A program made the translations under genes and the position numbers. 64,000 nucleotides of DNA from Nonomuraea gerenzanensis (lineage in GTDB: Bacteria; Actinomycetota; Actinomycetes; Streptosporangiales; Streptosporangiaceae). Shown here piece by piece: positions 17,208 to 25,446 of this stretch (its first letter is position 1; every line of letters starts with the position of its first letter). Where the stretch lies: the NCBI RefSeq assembly GCF_020215645.1, contig NZ_CP084058.1, forward strand, positions 6,138,001 through 6,202,000, written 5' to 3'. Below the pieces are notes generated by a model, which was not told the DNA's origin, searched no databases, and was given only the letters and a program-made list of their open reading frames with translations.

Positions 17208-18332
17208 GTGCGGGTCACCTCGCGCGGCTCGCTCAGCCTGCCGTCGCTGCTCGCCGACCTCCAGGAGCTCGTCGAGTGCGAGTCGCCCTCCGCCGACCAC
17301 GCCGCGGTCGCCAGGTCGGCCGCCCTCGTGGCCCGCATCGGGGCCGCCCTGCTCGGCGCCGAGCCGGAGCGGATCACCATCGACGGGTGCTCGCACCTGC
17401 GGTGGCGCTTCGGCGACGGCGACCGCCAGGTGCTGCTGCTGGCCCACCACGACACGGTCTGGCCGCTCGGCACCCTGGCGGCCCGCCCGTACGAGCTCGC
17501 CGGCGGTGTGATCCGCGGCCCCGGTTGCTTCGACATGCTCGCCGGGCTGGTCATGGCGGTCCACGCCGTCGCCGACCTGCCCGTGCGGACCGGCGTCACC
17601 CTGCTGGTGACCGGGGACGAGGAGCTCGGGTCGCCGAGCTCGCGCGCCCTGATCGAGCAGGAGGCCCGCCGGTCGCGGGCGGCCCTCGTCCTGGAGGCGT
17701 CGGCCGGCGGCGGCGCGCTCAAGGTGGGCCGCAAGGGCGTGTCGTTGTACGAGGTCCGCGTCACCGGCCGCGCGGCCCACGCGGGGCTGGAGCCGGACCA
17801 GGGCGTCAACGCCGTGGTCGAGCTGGCGCACCTCGTCCTCGCCGTGAACGCGCTGGGCGACCCGGCGGCCGGCACGACGGTCACCCCGACCGTGGCGAGC
17901 GCGGGCACGACGGCGAACACGGTGCCCGCCTGCGGCTCGTTCGCGGTGGACGTGCGGGCCTGGACGGCCGCCGAGCAGCTGCGGGTCGACGGGGCGCTGC
18001 GCGCTCTGCGGCCGGCCGTGCCCGGCGCCGCGATCGAGATCGCGGGCGGCGTCAACCGGCCGCCGCTGGAGGAGGCGGCCGGGCGGGCGCTGGTCGAGCG
18101 GGCGGCGGCCGTCGCGGCCCGGCTCGGCCTGCCGCCGGTCACCGGCACGGTCGTCGGCGGTGCCTCGGACGGCAACTTCACCGCGGGCGTGGGCACCCCG
18201 ACGCTCGACGGCCTGGGCGCGGTCGGCGGCGGCGCCCACGCCGACCACGAGCACGTCGTCGCCGACCGGCTGCTCGACCGCACGGTGCTGCTGCGCGAGC
18301 TGATCGCCGAACTCCTGGAGGGGCAGGCATGA
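17208..18332 (+). CDS. M20 family metallo-amidohydrolase (N-succinyl/N-acyl-amino acid deacylase-like)
   Basis: A 374-residue zinc hydrolase of the M20/ArgE/DapE/CPG2 family. Metal ligands are visible in LLAHHDTVWP, GPGCFDMLAG (bridging Asp), the catalytic GDEELGS and a C-terminal GGAHADHEHV. The dimerisation domain holds GRAAHAGLEPDQGVNA, whose His is conserved in exopeptidases. The start is GTG 2 nt after the serine hydrolase stop. Next to a GNAT and an N-succinylamino acid racemase-like enzyme, the best prediction is release of the L-amino acid from its N-succinyl form; general dipeptidase activity is the alternative. Confidence 0.87.
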   Translation: MRVTSRGSLSLPSLLADLQELVECESPSADHAAVARSAALVARIGAALLGAEPERITIDGCSHLRWRFGDGDRQVLLLAHHDTVWPLGTLAARPYELAGGVIRGPGCFDMLAGLVMAVHAVADLPVRTGVTLLVTGDEELGSPSSRALIEQEARRSRAALVLEASAGGGALKVGRKGVSLYEVRVTGRAAHAGLEPDQGVNAVVELAHLVLAVNALGDPAAGTTVTPTVASAGTTANTVPACGSFAVDVRAWTAAEQLRVDGALRALRPAVPGAAIEIAGGVNRPPLEEAAGRALVERAAAVAARLGLPPVTGTVVGGASDGNFTAGVGTPTLDGLGAVGGGAHADHEHVVADRLLDRTVLLRELIAELLEGQA

Positions 18333-19183
18333 GCATCGAGGTTTCCGGCCGGCGGAGCCTGGACGTCGAGGCGTCCGCCGTCGGCCTGGCGGAGCGCGAG
18401 GCGGCACGGTGGGCGGCCAGGGCCGGGGTGACGGTCAGGGAGCTGCGCGACCTCGGCGAGGCCCACGCCGTGATCGCCCTGCTCGTCGAGATCTGGGGCC
18501 GCCCCGACAACCCCCTGATCACCGTGGAGTTCCTGCGGGCGCTGACGAAGGCGGGCAACTACGTCGCCGGCGCCTACGACGGCGACCGGCTGATCGGAGT
18601 CTGCATCGGTTTCCACGAGGAGCCGGCGGCCCGCACCCTGCACAGCCACATCGCCGGGGTGGCGCCCGGGCTGGCCGGCCGCGGCACCGGGATGGCGCTC
18701 AAGCTCCACCAGCGCGCGTGGGCGCTGGCGCGCGGCATCGTCGCGGTCGAGTGGACCTTCGACCCGCTGGTCAGCCGCAACGCCTACTTCAACATCGTCA
18801 AGCTGGGCGCGCTGCCGGTGGAGTACCTGCCCAACTTCTACGGCCCGATGCACGACGCGATCAACGGCGGCGACGACACCGACCGGCTCCTGGTGCGCTG
18901 GGAGCTGCTCTCGCCCCGGGTGCGCGCCGCCTGCTCGGGCACGCCCGGCGAACGGCCGGCCGCCGGCCCGTCCAGCAGGCGGGTCGCGGCGCCGGCCGAC
19001 ATCGAGGCGCTGCGCGTCCACGACGGGGCCGCCGCCCGGAGCTGGCGCCACCGGCTGCGCGACGAGCTGGAACCGCTGATGGCCGCCGGTGGCCGCGTCG
19101 TCGACTTCGACCGCGAGCTCGGCTACCTCGTCCGGCTCGCCGGCGCCCACCCCGACCCCGAACAGATCCGGAGAACCCCATGA
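18329..19183 (+). CDS. GNAT-type acyltransferase, COG3375-like (D-amino acid N-succinyltransferase candidate)
   Basis: A 284-residue predicted acetyltransferase-superfamily protein of the COG3375 type. The CoA-binding motif A is VAPGLAGRGTGMALKLHQRA, preceded by a strand with LIGVCIGFHEE; later FDPLVSRNAYFNIVKLGAL and YLPNFYG are family signatures. It overlaps the M20 stop by 4 nt and the racemase start by 4 nt. Established knowledge: in Geobacillus kaustophilus a GNAT protein encoded beside an N-succinylamino acid racemase is a succinyl-CoA:D-amino acid N-succinyltransferase. Context makes the same reaction the leading hypothesis here, capping D-amino acids so that the racemase can invert them. 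Confidence 0.82.
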   Translation: MSIEVSGRRSLDVEASAVGLAEREAARWAARAGVTVRELRDLGEAHAVIALLVEIWGRPDNPLITVEFLRALTKAGNYVAGAYDGDRLIGVCIGFHEEPAARTLHSHIAGVAPGLAGRGTGMALKLHQRAWALARGIVAVEWTFDPLVSRNAYFNIVKLGALPVEYLPNFYGPMHDAINGGDDTDRLLVRWELLSPRVRAACSGTPGERPAAGPSSRRVAAPADIEALRVHDGAAARSWRHRLRDELEPLMAAGGRVVDFDRELGYLVRLAGAHPDPEQIRRTP

Positions 19184-20304
19184 AACTGCGGGGAGTCGAA
19201 CTTCGCCGCGTCTCCATGCCGCTCGTGTCGCCGTTCAGGACCTCGTTCGGCACGCAGACCGAGCGCGACGTCCTCCTGCTGAAGGCCGTCACCGACGACG
19301 CCGAGGGCTGGGGCGAGTGCGTCGCGCTGGCCGACCCGCTCTACTCCAGCGAGTACGTCGGCTCGCAGGAGGACGTGCTGCGCCACTACCTGCTTCCCCG
19401 GCTCGCCTCCCCCGAGGGCCGGGCCGCGGTCGCCCGCTCGGGAGCCGCCGCGATCGCCGGCCTCATGCACCCGATCAAGGGGCACCGCATGGCCAAGGCC
19501 GCCCTGGAGATGGCGGTGCTCGACGCGGAGCTGCGCGCGCTGGGCCGCTCGTTCGGCCGCGAGCTGGGCGCCGCCCGCGACCGTGTCCCCAGCGGCGTGT
19601 CGGTCGGCATCCACGACTCGATCCCGCAGCTCCTGACGGTCGTCGAGGGCTACCTGGACGCCGGGTACGTGCGCGTCAAGCTGAAGATCCAGCCGGGCTG
19701 GGACCTGGCCCCGGTGGCCGCCGTCCGCGAGCGCTTCGGCACGGACGTGCTGCTCCAGGTCGACGCCAACACCGCCTACACGCTGCGCGACGCCCGGCAC
19801 CTGGCCAGGCTGGACGAGTTCGGCCTGCTCCTGATCGAGCAGCCGCTGGAGGAGGAGGACGTCCTCGGCCACGCCACGCTGGCGCGGCAGCTCGCGACGC
19901 CGATCTGCCTCGACGAGTCGATCGTCTCGGCGCAGACCGCCGCCGCGGCGATCACGCTCGGCGCCTGCCAGGTCATCAACATCAAGCCCGGCCGGGTCGG
20001 CGGCTACCTGGAGGCCCGGCGGATCCACGACCTGGCCGTGGCGAACGGGCTGCCGGTCTGGTGCGGCGGCATGCTGGAGACGGGTCTCGGCCGCGCCGCC
20101 AACGTCGCCCTGGCCGGCCTGCCCGGATTCACGCTGCCGGGCGACGTCTCGGCCTCCGACCGCTTCTACCGCACCGACATCACCGAGCCGATCGTCCTGG
20201 ACGACGGCCACATCGCGGTGCCCACCGGCCCCGGGCTCGGGGTCACGCCGATCCCCGAGGTGCTCGACGCGGTGACGAGGTCCGTCGAGTGGATCGTCCT
20301 CTGA
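19180..20304 (+). CDS. menC: Enolase-superfamily N-succinylamino acid racemase / o-succinylbenzoate synthase-like
   Basis: A 374-residue muconate-lactonizing-type enzyme of the MenC/NSAR family. The catalytic set is complete: KxK in RVKLKIQPG (~165), metal ligands Asp in VDANTAY (~195), Glu in LIEQPLEEED (~221), Asp in CLDESI (~245), and the second base Lys in INIKPGRVGG (~268). OSBS and N-succinylamino acid racemase are the same fold and often one bifunctional protein. No other menaquinone genes are present, while the GNAT and M20 genes overlap it, so racemisation of N-succinyl-D-amino acids is favoured. The gene symbol reflects family only. Confidence 0.87.
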   Translation: MKLRGVELRRVSMPLVSPFRTSFGTQTERDVLLLKAVTDDAEGWGECVALADPLYSSEYVGSQEDVLRHYLLPRLASPEGRAAVARSGAAAIAGLMHPIKGHRMAKAALEMAVLDAELRALGRSFGRELGAARDRVPSGVSVGIHDSIPQLLTVVEGYLDAGYVRVKLKIQPGWDLAPVAAVRERFGTDVLLQVDANTAYTLRDARHLARLDEFGLLLIEQPLEEEDVLGHATLARQLATPICLDESIVSAQTAAAAITLGACQVINIKPGRVGGYLEARRIHDLAVANGLPVWCGGMLETGLGRAANVALAGLPGFTLPGDVSASDRFYRTDITEPIVLDDGHIAVPTGPGLGVTPIPEVLDAVTRSVEWIVL

Positions 20305-20321
20305 TCGTCGGACGATCCGAC
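20303..20321. promoter_or_regulatory. Operator at the PucR-type regulator promoter
   Basis: Two overlapping perfect inverted repeats: GATCGTC-G-GACGATC (20303-20317) and GTCGGA-CGA-TCCGAC (20307-20321). The GTCGGA/TCCGAC core matches the repeats ahead of the operon at 9013-9056. It sits about 18 bp upstream of the -10 box at 20339, over the -35 position, so autoregulation is likely. Confidence 0.6.
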
Positions 20322-20338
20322 CCCGCGGCTCGGGCTCC

Positions 20339-20344
20339 TATACT
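20339..20344 (+). promoter_or_regulatory. -10 box of a leaderless-type promoter
   Basis: TATACT lies 7 nt before the GTG start of the regulator at 20352. Transcription from it would begin at or next to the start codon, giving a leaderless mRNA; no Shine-Dalgarno box is present, which agrees. Confidence 0.6.
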
Positions 20345-20351
20345 GCGGAGC

Positions 20352-21986
20352 GTGAGCCAGCGTCCCCGTGCCAGCCTGGGCCGGGTCCTGGACGACCTGG
20401 GGATCACCCTGCTCGAGCTGATCGCCAGCGACGTCGACCAGCGCGAAGAGATCAGCGGACTCGTCATCTACGACCCGCTGGACGAGCCCGTGCTCGGGCC
20501 GCGCTCGCTGGTGCTCGGCATCGGCGTCGACCCGTCCGGCGACACGCTGCCCCGGCTGCTCGACACGCTCGGCGACCACGACGCGGTGGGCCTGGTCGTC
20601 CGGGCGCCGGTCGCCCTGACCCCGCAGGTGCGGGAGGCGGTCGCCAGGAGCGGCGTGGCGCTGATCGGCCTGCGCCGGGGCGCCACCTGGGCGCAGCTCA
20701 CCGCGCTCATCCGGTCGATGCTGGCCGAGGGGGACATCGGCGAGCACGAGCACGAGTCGCTGGGCGGGCTGCCGTCCGGCGACCTGTTCGCGGTGGCCAA
20801 CGCCGTGGCCGCGCTCCTCGACGCGCCCATCACCATCGAGGACCGCAACTCCCGCGTCCTCGCCTTCTCCGGCCGCCAGGACGAGGCGGACGCCTCCCGC
20901 GTCGAGACCGTCATCGGCCGGCAGGTCCCCGAACGGTACGCCACCCGCCTGACCGAGCTGGGCGTCTTCCGCGACCTCTACCGCTACCAGCGGCCGGTCG
21001 TCGTCACGCCGCAGGATCTCGGCTACGACGGGATGACGGTGCAGCGCGTGGCCATCGCGGTCCGCGCCGGCGACGAGATCCTCGGCTCGATCTGGGCCGC
21101 CATGGACGGCGAGATCGACGGCGAGCGGACGGACGCCCTGCTGGACGCCTCGAAACTGGTCGCGCTGCACCTGCTGCGCGTCCGCGCCGGCGCCGACGTC
21201 CGGCGGCGGCTGCGCGCCGACCTGATGGCGACGGTCCTGGAGGGCGGCGCCGGCGCGCGCGACGCGCTCGCGCGGCTGGGCCTGTCGGGCCGCACCCTCG
21301 TCATCGTGAGCGCCGCCCTGCTCACCGGCGACGACCACGCCTGGGCCGACCACGGCAGGGCCGCCGAGCTCGAACGGCTCGCGGACGCCCTGTCGGTGCA
21401 CCTGTCGGCGGCGGTGCCGTCCGCCGCCGTGGCCGCCGTCGGCGGCACCGTGTACGGCCTGCTGCCCGTCATCGTGCCGACGGGCGACCCGGAACAGCGG
21501 GCCGTGCGCCTGGCCTCCGACTTCGTGGACCGGGTCGGCGGCAGCCTGCCCGCGATCCTCGCGGTCGCCCCGGCGGGGCCGGACATCGGCGGCATCGTCC
21601 GCGGCAGGGCGCAGGCCGACCGGGTGCTGCGGGTCATGCGGGAGGGGCACACCTCGCTGCGGGTGGCCCGGCTCGACGACGTGCAGACGCTGGCCCTGGT
21701 CCTGGAGCTGCGCGACCTCGCGGCGGCGCGCGGCGAGCGGCTGGTCGGCGCGATCGCCCGGCTGATGGACTACGACGAGCGCAACAACGCCGGTCTCGTC
21801 CAGTCGCTGGAGGCGTGGCTGGACGCGCTCGGCGACGTGGGCAAGGCGGCCGCCGCGCTCTTCATCCACCCCAACACGCTGCGCTACCGGCTCAGGCGGG
21901 TCGCCGAGGTGGGCGAGATCGATCTGGAGGACCCGGAGCAGCGTTTCGCGGCGATGCTGCAGCTGCGGATCCTGGCGCCCCGATAG
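20352..21986 (+). CDS. PucR/CdaR-type helix-turn-helix regulator
   Basis: A 544-residue regulator. The N-terminal ~130 residues form a PucR-like sensor domain (LGITLLELIAS, GLVIYDPLDEPVLG), the middle part is a GAF-like/GGDEF-like CdaR segment (ITIEDRNSRVLAFSGRQ), and the C-terminal HTH_30 domain reads ALFIHPNTLRYRLRRVAEV. Family members are activators of purine, diacid or amino acid catabolism. The GTG at 20352 is fixed by the -10 box just upstream. It follows the racemase gene by 47 bp but has its own promoter with an operator that resembles the one upstream of the operon, so it probably senses a pathway metabolite and controls the operon and itself. Confidence 0.88.
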   Translation: MSQRPRASLGRVLDDLGITLLELIASDVDQREEISGLVIYDPLDEPVLGPRSLVLGIGVDPSGDTLPRLLDTLGDHDAVGLVVRAPVALTPQVREAVARSGVALIGLRRGATWAQLTALIRSMLAEGDIGEHEHESLGGLPSGDLFAVANAVAALLDAPITIEDRNSRVLAFSGRQDEADASRVETVIGRQVPERYATRLTELGVFRDLYRYQRPVVVTPQDLGYDGMTVQRVAIAVRAGDEILGSIWAAMDGEIDGERTDALLDASKLVALHLLRVRAGADVRRRLRADLMATVLEGGAGARDALARLGLSGRTLVIVSAALLTGDDHAWADHGRAAELERLADALSVHLSAAVPSAAVAAVGGTVYGLLPVIVPTGDPEQRAVRLASDFVDRVGGSLPAILAVAPAGPDIGGIVRGRAQADRVLRVMREGHTSLRVARLDDVQTLALVLELRDLAAARGERLVGAIARLMDYDERNNAGLVQSLEAWLDALGDVGKAAAALFIHPNTLRYRLRRVAEVGEIDLEDPEQRFAAMLQLRILAPR

Positions 21987-21989
21987 GTG

Positions 21990-22060
21990 TCAGCAGCTCC
22001 CGCCGCAGGGACACCTGACCGGTCTCGGTGCGGGGCAGGTGCGCGGCGGGTGACTCCTCG
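21990..22060 (-). pseudogene. Tail fragment of an acyl-CoA synthetase (AMP-binding enzyme)
   Basis: The minus strand encodes AAHLPRTETGQVSLRRELL, close to the conserved C-terminal LPRTxTGKVLRREL motif of AMP-binding ligases. The catalytic Lys is replaced by Gln and an extra Ser breaks the motif. Only about 24 residues remain, without the rest of the gene, so this is a degenerate remnant. Confidence 0.35.
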
Positions 22061-22065
22061 GCCGC

Positions 22066-22173
22066 ATGAGCGGGCGCCACTACGACCCGGGCACCCTTGC
22101 CGACGCCTGCGAACGTCACGACGCCTGGCTGATCTACGACGCGGCCATGGAACGCATCCGCTTCGACGGCTGA
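22066..22173 (+). pseudogene. Fragment of a PLP-dependent aminotransferase
   Basis: A 35-residue frame from ATG 22066 contains ACERHDAWLIYDAAMERIRF, which resembles the middle of class I/II aminotransferases, where a WLIYDAAMERI segment precedes the cofactor lysine. No lysine motif or flanking domains are present on either side. It is a short relic next to the ligase relic. Confidence 0.45.
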
Positions 22174-22185
22174 GGCCGAACGCCG

Positions 22186-23676
22186 TCACGAGAGATCGAA
22201 GGGGGCGGGGAAGTGGCCTTCCCAGATCTGGCGGGATGCCTGCTCGGGGTAGGGCAGAGTCTTCGACTCGGTGTCCAGGACCCGGGTGAGGCGCTCGCCG
22301 GGCCGGTGGGCGGACCAGCCCGCGTCGCCGGTGGTGACGAAGCGGACCCATGCCCCCTGGAGCTCGCGGGAGAGCGCGACGGCCTCGGCAGTGGGCTCCT
22401 CGCCGATGAGCTGGGTGCCGACGGGGCTGTCCAGCGTGCCGAACGCCAGGGGCACGTCGAGGCTGTGGCAGGCGCCCAGGATGCCGCCGAGGGCCGGGGC
22501 GACCCAGCACAGTTCGAACAGGTAGGAGGTGCCGCCGGCTGCGGCGTTCGCCTCGGCCAGCTTCTGTGACGGCATGCGGAAGAGGGCGTCGGAGTACACC
22601 GTCTCCACCAGTTCCTCCGGGCCTGCCTGCGGGAACGCGGCATGGTAGGCCCGCGCGCCGTCCGGCTGCGGGGCGTGCAGTTCCAGGGCCGCGCGGGCGT
22701 CCTCCTCGGTGAAGGTGCCGTGGCGTCCGCTCATGACGCTGAAGTACCGGAATTCGTCCCGGGCGTGGCCGACGAGCAGCTCGGTCCCGCTCGCGCGGGC
22801 GCCGGTCAGGGCGGGCCAGGGCGTTTCCGGGAGGACCTCGCCGTCGACGACGGGGCACAGCGCGGTGCCGGTCTCCGTGAGGCGTCCCCAGCTCTCCCGG
22901 TGCGCGTGGAGGCCGGCGTTGAAGGAGGTGAGCTCGGCGGCCAGGTGCCACGGGTCGATGTCGCGCAGGGCCTCGGCGGTGGGGGCCGCCGCGCCGAGCC
23001 GGTCCGCGAACGCGGCGGTGACCTGCCGGGCCAGCGCGGGGGTGCTGTGCAGCCCCGGCACCGAATGGGCGATGGCCCGGCGGAACAGGCCGCGCGCCGG
23101 CTTCATCGTCAGCAGGGCGGCGACCGAGCCCGCCCCGGCGGACACCCCGGCCACGGTGACCCGGCCGGGGTCGCCTCCGAAGGCGGCGATGTTGCGCTGC
23201 ACCCACTCCAGCGCCGCGATCTGGTCGAGGAATCCGCGGTTGGGCGGCGCGTCGTCGAGGAACGCGAAACCCTCCGCGCCCACGCGGCAGTTGATGGTCA
23301 CCACGACGACTCCCGCCTCGGCCAGCGCTGCCGGGTCGAACATCGGGTCGCTCGACGCCGCCGAGAGGTAGCCGCCCACGGGGATCCACACCAGCACCGG
23401 CAGCCCCGCCGCGCCGGGATCCGGGGTGCCGACGTTGAGCGTCAGCCAGTCGGTGCCCTGCGGGGGCACGTCGATCGGCAGGGACAGCGGCACCACGGGG
23501 CCGAACTCGACCGCCTGCCTCGTCCCCTCCCAGCGGTGCGGCGGCGCGGGCGCGGCGAAGCGGAGCGCGCCGACCGGGGGCTGGGCGTAGGGGATGCCGC
23601 GGAACACCGCGTGCCCCTGCCGCCGGAGCCCCTGCACCACGCCTTCCGTGGTCCGCACCGTCGGTTGTCCGGACAT
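22186..23676 (-). CDS. Type B carboxylesterase / para-nitrobenzyl esterase family
   Basis: A 496-residue alpha/beta-hydrolase of the carboxylesterase type B family, close to the family's usual length and without a signal peptide. The nucleophile is in GVSAGAGS and the catalytic His in LGACHSLDVPLAFG. The N-terminal signature FRGIPYAQPPVGALRF and NRGFLDQIAALEWVQRNIAA are family hallmarks. The oxyanion segment reads PVGGYLSA where most members have HGGG. It hydrolyses esters or amides of unknown acids. It is divergent from a TetR regulator at 23769, with an inverted repeat between them, so TetR control is probable. Confidence 0.88.
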   Translation of the reverse strand: MSGQPTVRTTEGVVQGLRRQGHAVFRGIPYAQPPVGALRFAAPAPPHRWEGTRQAVEFGPVVPLSLPIDVPPQGTDWLTLNVGTPDPGAAGLPVLVWIPVGGYLSAASSDPMFDPAALAEAGVVVVTINCRVGAEGFAFLDDAPPNRGFLDQIAALEWVQRNIAAFGGDPGRVTVAGVSAGAGSVAALLTMKPARGLFRRAIAHSVPGLHSTPALARQVTAAFADRLGAAAPTAEALRDIDPWHLAAELTSFNAGLHAHRESWGRLTETGTALCPVVDGEVLPETPWPALTGARASGTELLVGHARDEFRYFSVMSGRHGTFTEEDARAALELHAPQPDGARAYHAAFPQAGPEELVETVYSDALFRMPSQKLAEANAAAGGTSYLFELCWVAPALGGILGACHSLDVPLAFGTLDSPVGTQLIGEEPTAEAVALSRELQGAWVRFVTTGDAGWSAHRPGERLTRVLDTESKTLPYPEQASRQIWEGHFPAPFDLS

Positions 23677-23729
23677 GACGATTCCTTCCCTCGGGTGGCC
23701 CCAGGATTATGGGTCAAGTGTATTATGTC

Positions 23730-23747
23730 AACTGTATTGGAACAGTT
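23730..23747. promoter_or_regulatory. Operator between esterase and TetR genes
   Basis: Inverted repeat AACTGT-attgga-ACAGTT in the 92-bp divergent intergenic region. A TTGACA on the minus strand lies beside it and a TATTAT hexamer at 23721-23726. A TetR dimer bound here would cover both promoters. Confidence 0.55.
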
Positions 23748-23768
23748 CTGAGGTACGAGGGGCCGGCG

Positions 23769-24368
23769 ATGCCGAAACAGGTGGATCATCGCGAACGCCG
23801 CGAAGCGATCGCCCGCGCACTGTGGCGGGTGGTGGAGCAGCGCGGCGTCACACACCTGACGATGCGCGTGGTGGCACAGGAGGCGGGCATGTCACTCGGG
23901 CAGCTCCAGCACTACTTCGCCTCCCGCACCGCCATGCTCTCCTTCGCCATGGACTTCGCCTCCGAGCAGACCTCGGCGCGCGTACGCCAGGGGCTCGAAC
24001 AGCTCGGTGACCGCCCGCACCCCCGCGACGTGCTGCGCCTGACGCTCGCGGAAATGCTCCCCCTGCATGCCGACGCCCGCGCGACCAGCCGGATGAGCGC
24101 CGCCTACGTCCTGGAGGCGCTGCACGACGAGGCCGTGCACGAGCAGGCGCGCCGCGGTCTCGTCCAAGGGCGGGCCCTGGTCGAGCAGCTGATCCGGCAG
24201 GCGATCGCCGACGGGCACATCGACTCCGGCCGTGACCCGGCGACCGAGACCAACCTGCTCCTCGCCCTCACCGGCTTCACCTCCCTGATCGAACTCGACG
24301 TGATCGAGCCCGAGGACGCGCTCGCCGCGATCGACGTGCAGCTGGACCGGCTGTTCACGAGTACGTGA
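23769..24368 (+). CDS. TetR family transcriptional regulator (BetI-like C-terminus)
   Basis: A 199-residue regulator. The helix-turn-helix spans ~28-60 (LTMRVVAQEAGMSLGQLQHY, then FASRTAML). The C-terminal part, with MSAAYVLEALHDEAVHE and LLLALTGFTSLIELDV, resembles the TetR_C_6/BetI group. The ATG at 23769 (MPKQVDHRERR) is chosen over the ORF opening at 23709 because a GAGGGG box lies about 6 nt upstream and the earlier part overlaps the operator. Its target is probably the divergent esterase gene and itself. Confidence 0.88.
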   Translation: MPKQVDHRERREAIARALWRVVEQRGVTHLTMRVVAQEAGMSLGQLQHYFASRTAMLSFAMDFASEQTSARVRQGLEQLGDRPHPRDVLRLTLAEMLPLHADARATSRMSAAYVLEALHDEAVHEQARRGLVQGRALVEQLIRQAIADGHIDSGRDPATETNLLLALTGFTSLIELDVIEPEDALAAIDVQLDRLFTST

Positions 24369-24439
24369 CCTGCCCCCGGGAAACGCGGTCCCAGCCGAGG
24401 GCGGCCCGCCCGGCAGCTCCCGCGGGTACTGAAGGTCGA

Positions 24440-24800
24440 CCACGGGCGCCGTCGAGCAAGCCGCCGAGGAGCTCACCGACGCCGGCCACCGGCCTTGGCC
24501 CCGGTCTGCGACGTCACGGACGAAGACCGGGTCGCCGCCGACGAGACGGCCGCGGACTTCGACCGGGTGAACGCGGTCAACTATCAACGCCGTGCGCCCC
24601 GGCGTCATCGAGACCCCGATGGTCGCCGACATCCTGGAAGGTCAGGCGGGGGCCATGGCCGAGATCATGAAGCAGCAGCCCATCGGCCGCCTGGGCACCG
24701 CCGGCGAGATGGCCGAGGCCGTCCTGTGGCTGTGCAGCCCGGCCGCCGCCTGCGTCGTCGGCGTCGCCCTCCCGGTGGACGGCGGATTCACCGCCCATCG
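24440..24800 (+). pseudogene. Broken SDR oxidoreductase gene
   Basis: The 3' part (from 24592) encodes a classic SDR C-terminus: RPGVIETPMVADILEGQ, then PIGRLGTAGEMAEAVLWLCS and VALPVDGGF. Upstream, in other frames, pieces such as VEQAAEELTDAGHR and CDVTDEDRVAA match the beta2-alpha3 part. The glycine motif, the NNAG segment and the catalytic Ser-Tyr-Lys region are missing, so an internal deletion plus frameshifts have destroyed the gene. Confidence 0.65.
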
Positions 24801-24828
24801 AGTTCGTTGCCCGGGGAGCCGGCCGAGC

Positions 24829-25188
24829 TCACGCTCGCTTCGCCAGCAGCGCGCGTCCCCACATGAAGCCGATCAACAAGAGCCCGGCACACCCGGCGAT
24901 CGCCATGATGACCAGCCCCGCCGACGGCGGGCCGGACAACAGGCCGCGCAGCGTGTCGATGAGCGGGGTGAACGACAGGTTCCGGGCGAATGGCCGCATT
25001 CCCGGCCCCTTCTTGCCGGCCGGCACGAGTCCGATGACGATCCCGATGGCCACGAGCCTGCCGAGCAGGACGTCGTAGCGGGCCAGCGGGCCCCGCATGG
25101 TGCGGCGGAAGAAGTCGATACCGTCCAGGACGATCTCGCCCTCGTACGCCTCGCGCGGCGTCTCGGCCGCGATCACTGAACCGTTCAT
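24829..25188 (-). pseudogene. Remnant resembling an ABC-2 type permease C-terminus
   Basis: A frame from ATG 25188 encodes 119 residues with two membrane segments. The end, SFTPLIDTLRGLL followed by AGLVIMAIAGCAGLLLIGF and GRALLAKRA, resembles the last part of DrrB-like ABC-2 permeases. The N-terminal half (GIDFFRRTMRGP, LVAIGIVIGLVPAGKKGPG) fits no family I know and may be a fusion of unrelated sequence. No ATPase partner is nearby. Remnant is more likely than a functional gene. Confidence 0.45.
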
Positions 25189-25446
25189 GGTCGTTACGGT
25201 CGCGGACCGCTCTGATGCCGGGCCGCTGTTGCGCTGACACGACCGCTGACACGGCCGGCGTGGACGCCGCCCCGATCGGTCCCGGCACGGCCACCACGCC
25301 GTTACCAGCGGAAATAGCCGCCGGGCTCCCTCGTGCAACGAGGAAGCCGCCGTTCAAGAAAGGCGAAGGTTTTGCGAAGGCGGCCTTATCTAGGGTCTGT
25401 CACGTCCGCGTTCATGGTGACCATCCATCGACGAACAGGAGACGAC

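Noticed and set aside
19180..20304. Menaquinone biosynthesis MenC
   Set aside because: Family is right, but no other men genes are near and overlapping GNAT and M20 genes indicate N-succinylamino acid racemase use; dual function not excluded.
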